Assembly (NCBI GenBank): GCA_013368375.1
Contig: JAACJP010000005.1
Span: 620,001 to 684,000, forward strand
Length of the DNA: 64,000 bases
Reading direction: 5' to 3'
Source of the DNA: Tricholomella constricta
Taxonomy: Eukaryota > Basidiomycota > Agaricomycetes > Agaricales > Lyophyllaceae
Shown: positions 54,799 to 64,000 of the stretch, one piece after another
How positions within the stretch are numbered: the first letter of the stretch is position 1
How the letters are laid out: every line of letters begins with the position of its first letter
The notes under the pieces: model-generated
The model's database searches: none
What the model was told of the DNA's origin: nothing
Seen by the model: only the letters and a program-made list of their open reading frames with translations
Position numbers and translations under genes: made by a program

Positions 54799-57700
54799 TC
54801 AGATCCAGCCTGCTCTGTCCGAAGTCAAGATGATGCTCACATCGGCCGTGAAGGTATTGTAAGGGTCCGATGGTGGAGCCGCGCTTCCGGGGAGAGAAGC
54901 GCGTCTTCCGGTGTTTGGTGGGACATCGTAATGCGAGTACGAGGGTGAAGCTGCCTGTTGTGAAAGCTCCGACTCGCCGGGGAGGCCGATGACAGATCGT
55001 GGTCTCCTCGAGCGGTCGTTCGGCTGTATACCAAGCATTTCATAAAGTTCTTCCTGGGCGCGAACCATGGCTCTGGTCTCCGAGGTAGGCGTTGGGCCTT
55101 CAGTAGATAACCCCTTGATAAAACATGTGAAATCAGTCAAAAAGTCACTTCATCGTACAGGCAGCAAACACACCGTTATCGTGGAACTTCTAAATGGTAG
55201 ATTGGTTTTGATGTCCACTGGTCGGCGACGTGGTACTGGAGGCACAGGAGGCAAGTCGTCCGCATACGTGTTCCTAGAGCTCAAAGGTGCGTTCGCACCA
55301 AACCCTCTGTTGCTGCTACTGGTGGAAGAACGTTGGTTCGAACGAATACTGGTGGTTCGAAGCCCAGCCTTGCTTGCCCTGACGCTAGATTTACGCACCG
55401 ACGCGACGCGAATGAACCTCTTTTCCGCTTCAGGAGATTCGATTTTCCCACTCCGGAGATCCTCATAGTCATGAGCGACGTCCTCCGCCTGCTTCCACGC
55501 CTCGTCGCGTTCAGCCTCCAGCGTCTCAACCTGCTGGCGAAGAGCCTGCGCTTCTGCAAACTGCTTCAGGAAACTGGCATTGAGCTTCCGCAGGGCCATG
55601 GCAAGTGCGCTGGTCGAATGCGCCTGGCACAGTTGGGCCAACTGCGCGAGCTGCCCATCAACGCTGTGTAGCTCTTCCGTGAGCTTGTCCATGGCACCAG
55701 AAAGCTCTTTAAGCTCTTCCACCAGGCGGATAGCCAGCGCAGGACCGTCCTGGTCCAGCCCATCAACACTGTTGGCTAGAGCTTCTAGCATGTTCGCGCG
55801 TCTGCGCGCCAGAATCTTGTACCTCATCTTCGTGTCCGTCCGCGCAGTCTTCAGGCGTTCAATCTCCTCCGGGATCTCGTTGTCCAAGGTCTCCAAACGC
55901 AACAGCCGAATCGAGGACGCCTCTGAGGATTGCCTGATGGCACGAGACACAATCGCCTGCAGCTGCGTCGAAGTGAACGTCCATTTCGCCGCGTCCATTG
56001 TATAGCCGCGCCATCTGGGCGGCGGTGTGTGGAACCGAGGAGATGGTAGAGGCGCAGCTGGTCCTCTCCGATTACTAGGTACATGGTTCTGGCTGTTGAC
56101 GGAAGACACCGAGCCGCCGCGTTCTCTCATGCCGATAATGTTGGAGAACGACAATGGTCCGTGTTGTTGGCTCGGCCTCCGTGGACCCGCAGGGAGCGGT
56201 GGCCTGGTCCTAGGGCGTCGAAGATTGCCCGTGGGTTGACCTTGACCCTTCGGCAGCACCCCATTGCTACTGCCTACGACGAACTCCCCGGCGTTTGGAG
56301 CAGGTGAGTGGGGTTGATTCGGCGTGCCAAACCTGTAATTCGGGTCAGAGCTTCCACCGGTGCTGGGCGTGAAGGAATCTCCAGCAGACCTGTCAAAGTT
56401 GATGACGGCGTAATAGGGAGGAGGTGACATCCCCACATCGTACGATGTAGAATACAAGGAAGATGCGGAGAGCTGCGCGGATGGGACTTGAGCGTGTGGG
56501 GGAGGGGGAGTGATCATATCAGGGCGCCTTGCAGATGGAGATGGCGGTACACGTAGCGTTGTTGAAGTGTTCGCTACTGGCGTGATTACGGGTGTCGGTG
56601 TCTGAATGGGTTCGTGGCGTTGCATAGGCGATGCGTCGCTGCGGTGGCTTGAGGCGGGCGTGTTTAGCGTTCCCAATGACGAGGTGCTTGACGTCGATGG
56701 TCCATCATTGCTGCGTCCCAAAGAATGTTCAAGCGTTGAGGCAGGCGGCGGATTCAAGGCCGCTGGAGAGGGTATACGAGAGGCAGGGGATTCAAGAGAC
56801 AGATTTGTCGTGCTCGTCGGAGAGTCAATTGGGGCATTCGAGCGGTTGCTTGCTGCTCTGCTCGGTGCGCGGCTGCGTTCGCCCGAAATTTGGCCTGGGG
56901 CAACTTCATCATATGCCAGAATCGCCTCCTGTGCCTCGTGGGAGGAAGAACAAGGGGTAGTGGTAAGTTCGGCTAGGGTCGTTGGTGTATTGGGCAGAGT
57001 CGTCTGCATCGATGATGTTGGCGTCACTTGGGGCAAGCTCACAGTCCCAAGCGCGGGTGCGAGTGGTTCTGGAGGAGAAGGAGAAGCCGATTGAGGAGAA
57101 GGAGTGGGTGCTGGTTCCATAGGCAGAGGCTTCTCCACCACCTGTGACCAGGATTCATTGACCACAGGAGGCTTCGACCCTTGGCGGATCTCATCTTCCA
57201 CGGACGCTTTGGATGCATTCAATGCACTTTCTGGAGCATCAGAGTCACTGGGCGGCGCGACCTGGTCAGCAAGGACGGGTTGCTCAGCGGCCGTCGTACC
57301 ATGCGTCACAACCGAGCTCGGGCGCGGATGCGGGTGGACCTGCTGGCGCACGAGCCTTTCGCGGCTCATCTGCCTTGAATGCCTAGAAACATGAACCGAC
57401 GTCGCCGCACGCGTCAGCAGCACCTGCTGCGCCAAACTAGGCTGGATGCTGCCCGCCGCCGGTAAGAAAGCCGACATGGGCGTTTGGGGTACCATGGACA
57501 TGTAATCGCTCATGACGCCTGAGCCATGCATTCCAGGGGACAGCGCAATTCCATTGGGCGTAAAGCCAGGGCTAAAGGCGTTGGGCGTCTCGGGAAAGGT
57601 CTGCTGGATGATGTCGCTGTTCCCGGTTATGGGGGGACTGTCGTTTTCTCCACTGGAGCGTGGGGTGACGGTGATGTTGTAGGCGGTAAGGTCGCGTGGA

Positions 57701-59709
57701 TCGCGGACGACTTTGATGGGGCTAGGAGTAATGCCGGAGCGGAGGTTATTAAAGACGCTCGGCGGTGAGAGGGTATTGACGTCGATGTCGGGAAGGTTGT
57801 TGGACGACGAGGTGGACGATGGGGAAAAACTGGAGCGATGATTGGCGGACGCGCTGGATGAGGTCTGTGTCTGGATATGCGTCAGTGGATGTGCATGACA
57901 CTCAACGCGAAAGCGAATCACCTGGTTTCCTGGGTGATCTCCGATGGGCAACAATTGCTTTGAGTTAGTGTCTCGGCGGCCTGAGATGCGAACGTCCCAG
58001 TCAAGGCGTGCTGTGAATGAAACTGAGCTCGCAAGGCTGAGGTAAAATTAGTTCATTGCTCCTACATACCACCATTGATAGAAGCTGAGGGAGTAGTTCC
58101 CAAGAAGAATCTCCCAGGAGGAAGGCTGCTTTTTGAGTCACGGTTATCGGGTACGTATGGGATCGGAGGAGACAAAGATGAGCTCTGCTCCTCTGGTATA
58201 GGAGAAAACGGCAAGCGGAAGATACCGACATTTGGTGGGGGTGTCTCTGCAAATGAGTAATAGCTGAGAATGTCAAGGTCTTTCGCGGAGGACGGGGCGT
58301 CTGACAGCGAAGGCGAGACGATGGCCTCTGAAATACCATCCGACTCTGCTCCAGAATCTGGCCTTTTCGAATCCCGACGGGACGTTTCAGGTTCAGACGC
58401 TGGCGGCGGGGGAGGAGGACTTGGATCGCGTTTGTGTTTGCTAGGACGTCCTTCTACGGTGTCAGGTAATGTATAGGCGAGTTGCGGGGTAGGTGGCAGG
58501 GAAGACGTGGCTTCGATGATGCGCGGAGTCTGACGTGATGCAAAACTACCTTCCTCCGCACGCTTTTGTTTCGAAGGGACTCCTTCGCCCTCACGACCGG
58601 ATGAGGGTGGTGTCTTGAGCCGCTCGCGAGCATCCGTCGACTGCCGCGTGGTTCGAGGAGGTACATATACTTTTTCAGCATTCTCCGGTACAGGTGGCAC
58701 AGGTCCAATGAGTACAGCTCCTGGTGAGAGCGCAAGATCGAGACTAGCCCCGTCGCGCCTGTTAGGAGAATGGATGAAAGAAAATTCACCGCGGGGTAGC
58801 GTCGCTGAGTCTGTGCGAGTCAGTTCTGACCCCCCACTTCGATATCGCGATGCCCTTGATTCAGCAGAAAGCACATAAGGATTTGCAAGGAGTGCTCGTG
58901 CAAGAGTAGTTCCTGAGACCGCAGAAGATTCTGGGGAAGACAATTGCGAAGTAGGGCGCGAAAACTCCGGGGTTCGAACCACCTGAACTTGTGGACCATG
59001 GAGAGCTGCGTTGGGTATCTTGATTGGCCTGGGCGCGGGCTTCTTCCACGTAGGCTGAGGTTCCTAAGCCAATGTTAGTCAGTCCGACGTATCCATAAAA
59101 TAACTCACAAGGTATCTAACCATTCCTGATTGACCAATAAAGCTAGACGCCTGGAGGATATGTCAGCAACAGGCCATGGATTGACTCGAAAATGTGATGG
59201 CGATGACAACGTACATCCATCGCCTCAAGTCTTGATAGAACACGGATACCTTCCTCGTCATCCCCTCCGTCCTCCACATGTGTCCTCTCCTCCTTGTCTT
59301 TTTGTGCCGAAAAGATCCCATTACTCCTCTCTGCGTCTGACGCGTCATGTTCAGCTCCATAATGCATTCCGCTACCACTCGCTCCTGGCGTCTCTCCTTC
59401 GAGCGATAGTGTAAACGGATCTGAGTCGAGGAACTGTGTCGGAAACCAGTCCGTCAACGGCTCTGGATTGATCTCCACATCAAGCTTGACCCTCTGGGTG
59501 CTCGTTACATCATAAAGTGGTTTTGGCTTGGGTATAGGACTGGGCGCCGGCACCCGTCCGTCATGAATGTCAATAATGCGGGGCGAGGCATACGGATGGG
59601 GCGACGAAGCGGGGTTGTAATTTTGTACTGGAAATGGCGGGCTGACTTTAATAGGTGCCTTTGTTCTGCGCTTCGGCCTGTAGGATATGAAGGAGGAAAG
59701 TACAGGCAT
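54799..59709 (-). CDS. Large Ser/Pro-rich protein with C-terminal coiled coil
   Basis: Read as one gene from MPVLSSFISYRPKRRTK (59709) to …LTSDRAGWI (54799). A start at 59882 with a 5' exon MDFTHSHLNDVPEEI is possible. Exons: ~59709-59213, ~59143-58061 (including VVRTPEFSRPTSQLSS), a small exon with DWDVRISGRRDTN, the long exon 57954-55150 and a last exon from ~55110. Most of the chain is disordered. A folded segment near QVIRFRVECHAHPL may be a beta domain. A coiled coil occupies about 200 residues (LRLLRLETLDNEIPEEIERL … LRQQVETLEAERDEAWKQAED) followed by a basic Ser-rich tail. Roughly 1,550 residues. No family was recognised; the layout suggests a scaffold, perhaps cytoskeletal or at the cell cortex. 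Confidence 0.65.
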
Positions 59710-59882
59710 CGGGGCTCGCGACTCGCGATCAGAGCTGTCGGAAGGCTCAGAGCCAGGCCGGCGGGCACCGGAAAATATGCTAGAGAAAATAGTGGAAAGA
59801 GGCCAACAGGTACAGAGACAGCTCTGACAGTGGCAACGATTTCCTCGGGCACATCATTAAGATGGCTGTGTGTGAAATCCAT

Positions 59883-60724
59883 CAGGTTGCAACGGCTAGA
59901 TAGGAAGAGATTAGATTAGATGGTCATCACCCCGAGCTCGAGCTCCTCGACAGCAGTCGGCTGTTGCTCAGCCTTTATGCTCATGACGACTCTTTAGCAC
60001 AGGTTACACTTACACAAGCCAAAATGACATGCTATAGATTCGGTTCACCCTCGAAGTGGTGTAAAGGCGGGACTTGAATGAAACTACGCATCAAAGTCTT
60101 AGCCTCGGGCGCTAAATTCTTGGACCTACCGCAGCACCTGACATGTTTCGCCTGATTTACGCAAAGATCTGTGGGCTTGATGACATTCGCCGATGTCGCC
60201 GAACGTCAACCAAATGTCGTGGTCGAAGAGGAATTGTAATGTCATGCGACTAGTTCTTACCAACGTACCATGAGAATATTCAATTATTTCTCTGTCTGAG
60301 TCTGTCAAATACAAAGCGACGCGATTCGGTCGTCAATAGTAATTTTGGACAAATGAAATTCAGATGCATCACGTTGTGGAAAGGCCATCAATTCGTTTGG
60401 AGATGTTGTACTTATAATAGGCTGGAGAGGCTGTTCGAGCAACGCGCACAGGAAAATTACAAGTCCAACCGGCATTCTTTCGAGACTCATCGCATGCTTT
60501 TCCACGTTCGAAACGTCGACGTCAATAAGTCAATCGACGAACAAGATGTGCACCAAAGGATAACGATCAAACGCCTCCACTGTGAGCGGATAGGCCAGAC
60601 GTTGGACCAAACGCATGCACCGGCCCTTGAAGCTTAGACTTGAAGCTTGAAGCTTGAAGAGTAAATCTGTAGCAAGTGCAGCATGCCAACCTGAGCCTTG
60701 CAATTGAGGCCAATGAGGAGAAGT
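59883..60724. other. Intergenic region
   Basis: No gene supported. It should include the promoter of the 54799-59709 gene. 60626-60662 contains a short CTTGAAGCTTGAAG repeat that recurs at ~61290. Confidence 0.4.
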
Positions 60725-61830
60725 ATCGGTAATTCAAATTCCAACCGGGTTCAGTCTTGATCTTCAACGATCAGGATGCCAACACCTTGCTCCTCATCTT
60801 CTCATCATCAACCGCAGATGAGCATACCCGGACACATACCCGGACACGGACACGGACACGGACACGGACACGGACACAGCACGCATTACCCGAAATTTTC
60901 AGCAGGTTACAAGTATCGGTAATACAGATTTCGACCGGGCTTTCTTATTCACTGATCGTCAAAGGTCACTTGCTCCTCATCTCCTCATCATCAACCGCAG
61001 ATGAGCATGACCGGACACATACAGCATGTACACGAACACGGACACATCAGCAGGTTACAGTCACTGGATTTAGTATCGGTAATTCAAATACCAACCGGGC
61101 TCAGTCTTGTCCACTGATCGTCAACTGTCAGGATGCCGACACATCGCTCTCCACGCACTTGTCAACCACAGATGAGCGCTCAGTACACCCGGACACGTTC
61201 ACGAACACGGACACAGCACGAGCCACATTACCCGAAATGATCAGCCAGGCCAGACGTTGGACCAAAAGCATGTAACCGTTTGTAACGGCCCTTGAAGCTT
61301 GAAGCTTGGAGAGTAGAGCTGTAGCAAGTGCAGCACATAAATTTAATATCGGTAATTTGAGTTTCAACCGGGCTCAGTCTTATTTACTGATCGTCAACGG
61401 TCAGGATGCCGACACCTCGCTCTCCACGCACTTGTCGACCACAGATGAGCGCTCAGTACACCCGGACACGTTCACGAACACGGACACAGCACGAGCCACA
61501 TCAGTATCGGTAATTCAAATTTCAACCGGGCTCAGTCTTGTTCACTGACGGTCGTCAACGGTCAGGAATCAAGGATGCCAACGCCTCGCTCTCCACCCAC
61601 TTGTTAACCGCAGATGAGCGCTCAGCACACCCGGACACGTTTAGAATAAGGCCACAGTCACTGGATTTAGTATCAGTAATCCAAATTTCAACCGGGCTCA
61701 GTCTTGTTCACTGACGGTCCAACGGTCAGAAATCAGGATGCTAACACCTCGATGAGCGCTCAGCACACCCGGACACGTTCACGAACACGGACACAGCACG
61801 AGCCGCAACACCCTAAATGATCAGCTCGAA
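60725..61830. repeat. Degenerate tandem-repeat array, about six units
   Basis: Units start with GTATCGGTAATTCAAATTTC-like sequence at 60725, 60913, 61073, 61348, 61503 and 61668. Each continues with AACCGGGCTCAGTCTTG, ACTGATCGTCAACGGTCAGG, a CGCTCTCCACGCACTTGT block, CAGATGAGCGCTCAG and CCCGGACACGTTCACGAACA. Units are 155-275 bp long because of internal gains and losses. Open frames through it follow the repeat and are not credible genes. Confidence 0.75.
60829..60880. repeat. Hexanucleotide microsatellite (GGACAC)n
   Basis: Seven or so near-perfect GGACAC copies inside the first unit of the larger array. The same hexamer appears in two or three copies in later units, so this looks like a local expansion. 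Confidence 0.85.
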
Positions 61831-62015
61831 CACCGTCTCAGCCATCTCGATCTTGCCAGCATCTGCCTCAGCCCATCATGAACCTATTCGAAACCAATCA
61901 TGATCAGTGTTTTACTGTGGGCGCGATACTCGTTGATGCCTTCAGGTGTCCTCTGAAGCACCGACCGAGTCGGCTTCCTCGAAGGGAATCTATTTCCCAT
62001 TACTCTGGCAATTGG

Positions 62016-62023
62016 TATATAAA
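62016..62023 (+). promoter_or_regulatory. TATA box of the small secreted protein gene
   Basis: TATATAAA ~270 bp upstream of the ATG at 62286. If transcription begins ~30 bp downstream, the leader starts at the 51-bp repeats and contains a 44-nt intron (62198-62241). Confidence 0.5.
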
Positions 62024-62047
62024 GCGTTCTGCGATGCCAACGACAAG

Positions 62048-62200
62048 CATCGAAATATTCCATTGAAAGGCGCTGGTCGTCCGCTTCAACTACAAGATCA
62101 TCGAAATTTTCCATTGAAAGGCGCTGGTCGTCCGCTTCAACTACAAGATCATCGAAATTTTCCATTGAAAGGCGCTGGTCGTACGCTTCAACTACAAGTG
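62048..62200 (+). repeat. Three tandem 51-bp repeats in the putative 5' leader
   Basis: Units 62048-62098, 62099-62149 and 62150-62200, nearly identical, each with CATTGAAAGGCGCTGGTCGT. 51 bp is 17 codons, so any reading frame is kept. The third unit differs at its end (CTACAAGTGAGT instead of CTACAAGATCAT), which creates a good 5' splice site at 62198. Confidence 0.85.
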
Positions 62201-62285
62201 AGTCCAAGCTCCATCCAATACCTATGCTACTCAACTCACAGTCTCTTGCGACCAATAGCACAAATCACGTATAATCTATCCCGCA

Positions 62286-62738
62286 ATGGTTTCCTCTCGC
62301 ATAATTCTCCAGACCCTCCTCGCTGTCAGCGCTGCCATCGCGGCTCCTACACTCTATGCGGAAGATGGCATGTACAATGCTCGTGATCTCTCTTCCTCAA
62401 ACTACCCCGAGGAGAGGAGCTTCATGCCCGGCCACCAAGTGTCCACCAGAGGTCTCTCGCCCCTCAGCATTCGCGTCAATACTCCGTCTCCCCCACCACA
62501 TACTGCCACCAACGCAGAAAAGAAGAAATGGCACAAGGACCGGATTCCTGGCTGTAAAGAGGCGGTGCGCAATGCGAAAGCACACTGCAATGCCGTGAAA
62601 AATGATCCGAACTCGACTAAAAAGCAGAAGGATTCGGCGAAGGGCAAATTGCACACCGCACAGGAATCGCTGGAGGGCCATAGGGAAAGCATTGAATATT
62701 ACCAGGGACAGATCAACGCGGGCCACGCGCGTCGTTAG
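62286..62738 (+). CDS. Small secreted protein
   Basis: 150 residues. A classical signal peptide, MVSSRIILQTLLAVSAAIAA, is followed by a likely cleavage site after APT. The mature part has a Pro-rich linker (NTPSPPPHTA) and a Lys-rich helical C-terminus with two cysteines (GCKEAVRNAKAHC), ending INAGHARR. Single exon in the coding part. Probably secreted; no known family. The leader contains the 51-bp repeats and an inferred intron. Candidate effector-like or cell-surface protein, but nothing in the sequence fixes a role. Confidence 0.75.
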   Translation: MVSSRIILQTLLAVSAAIAAPTLYAEDGMYNARDLSSSNYPEERSFMPGHQVSTRGLSPLSIRVNTPSPPPHTATNAEKKKWHKDRIPGCKEAVRNAKAHCNAVKNDPNSTKKQKDSAKGKLHTAQESLEGHRESIEYYQGQINAGHARR

Positions 62739-64000
62739 TCTACATCCATCCATCCATCCCTCGGTATCGTCTCGCCGTCTCGCGTGATCATCTGATATAC
62801 TTCCGCGTTCGACTGAGGATGCAGATACAGTATACTATACTCTCACTTATCTGCCTCTATTCACACCAGTACTTTCTATCCTAGCTGGTTTACCCGTGTT
62901 CCAGATATTCCCAATCTAGTTTTTTATTTCCCTACTACACGGACACCGTGACTGAGGATCTCGTTTGCCCATGTTCTATCTCATTGACTCTCAGCCATCA
63001 TATATTACCTTGTAGAACTGTCTACACTTAGATTGGTGCCCTCCGTGAAAGCTCTCAGCAACGCCGCCGCACGAGCGTCCTACACTAAACACCTTTCACC
63101 GGATATGTTCGTTTGGACCACGTGTATTTGTTAACTTTGTTTTTCCTTCATGGTGACCTTTACTCCTCAGGCCTCAGGCCTCATCTACTACGGTCGCACG
63201 CCTGTAAATCACACATCACAAACAATGATATTGATTCCCCCACTAAGTACCCCAACAAGCGCTTACTATCTCTGAGCCTCTGCCTTGGCGGAATAAACGA
63301 GCGCTTCAATATTTGAATTCAGTACATTTCCCCAATCGTACACCTATCCCATTTTATTCGAAACAAGAACTGTACTTTACCGACTTCACCGTGCACTTGA
63401 ACCCCATAAGGTCAGTGCGAAGTACACGATACTTAATATTCTAACCCCTTGAGTATTTAACAGTATTTAACCCACTGACGAACATGTTCCTCGATTTTGG
63501 AGTTTCTATGTACGGACGTGCTTCGATTGTCAGGTACGAACGGGACGGTCGGGACGCGCAGGGGAGCTAATAGGCGCCTTCGATCGTCGAACCCACCCCC
63601 AAGGGATTCAATTTGCGCCCGCTGCCCAGAAGGTCATTTTGCCGTCGCTGATCTGATGCAGGGCAACACCACCCATTACCATTACGCAGTGTGCTCACGA
63701 GAGAGGGGAAAGGAAGGCGCCCGCTCCAGACAGATGGATGCGTCAGCGTCAGCGTCAGCGTCAACGGTTCAACCTCGCGGCTGCGATGCTTAAAAAGCTC
63801 AATGGCGTCACGGTGGTGCTGAGTGGTGTAACCGAAAGAAACAATAAGATTGCTGCAATGTCTCGTTCGGGATTTGGGAAAAAGGACGGCGACTGTACAT
63901 GCTCCCGGCCAATGGGAGGCAAGGGAAGCAGGAGAAGGTGATGACCGTGCGTGGGGACATTGCAGCTGCGATAGAATTGGATTGGGACAGGATTGGATTG
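62739..64000. other. Right-end region with no supported gene
   Basis: Only short frames without domains. Microsatellites: CATC repeats at 62742-62760 and CAGCGT-type repeats at 63738-63768. The 3' flank of the secreted-protein gene occupies the first few hundred bases. Confidence 0.4.

Noticed and set aside
61306..61548. Open frames inside the tandem array as a repeat protein gene
   Set aside because: The frame follows the DNA repeat period by chance and breaks in other units.
62048..62200. CRISPR-like direct repeats
   Set aside because: Head-to-tail 51-bp units with no spacers, in a eukaryotic gene leader.

Overview
The window is eukaryotic and almost certainly from a filamentous basidiomycete of the Agaricomycetes. 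The genes are dense and split by many 45-60 bp GT-AG introns. There are Plavaka-type and Ngaro-type transposons, a DUF6532 gene, expanded HNH and F-box families, and conserved fungal genes (DBP4 helicase, SCC3/STAG cohesin subunit). No rRNA, tRNA or CRISPR array was found. LAYOUT: 1-2200 holds two tandem F-box genes (minus); the first is cut by the window edge and the second has an in-frame stop. 2517-5335 is an intact DBP4 RNA helicase. 5594-12586 is a mosaic of segmental duplications: two HNH-nuclease genes, a scrambled second DBP4 copy (one piece inverted, one direct), short copies of the SCC3 3' end, and a copy of the 3' half of an F-box/WD40 gene. 12584-26582 is a third HNH gene broken into three pieces by two insertions. 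One is a 6.4 kb Plavaka (CMC/CACTA-like) element at 13078-19493, with terminal inverted repeats, a 2-bp target duplication and a DUF6532 passenger gene. The other is a 6.2 kb segment at 19795-26014, bounded by an 11-bp direct repeat, that carries a GEN1/XPG-like nuclease gene and a Crypton-like tyrosine recombinase gene. 27578-31539 is the parental F-box/WD40 gene. 31651-38203 is a complete Ngaro (DIRS-order) retrotransposon with split direct repeats that look identical; it sits in what was a short divergent promoter. 38265-41529 holds two RNase III-like genes, 42921-44496 a degenerate protein kinase, 44854-46393 a helical protein of unknown function, 48194-49304 a PP2C phosphatase, 49592-54533 SCC3/STAG, 54799-59709 a large Ser/Pro-rich coiled-coil protein, 60725-61830 a degenerate tandem-repeat array, and 62286-62738 a small secreted protein behind a 3 x 51 bp leader repeat. 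HOW IT FITS TOGETHER: the housekeeping genes are independent of one another. The accessory part is a record of recombination: HNH gene units that moved or duplicated together with the 3' ends of neighbouring genes, then served as landing sites for two different DNA transposons. The undamaged HNH paralogs supply the empty sites that define both insertions to within a few bases. The strongest candidate for something undescribed is the recombinase-plus-XPG nuclease segment at 19795-26014; the Plavaka element with a divergently transcribed DUF6532 gene comes second. All exon boundaries were read by eye from frames and splice consensus and need transcript support.
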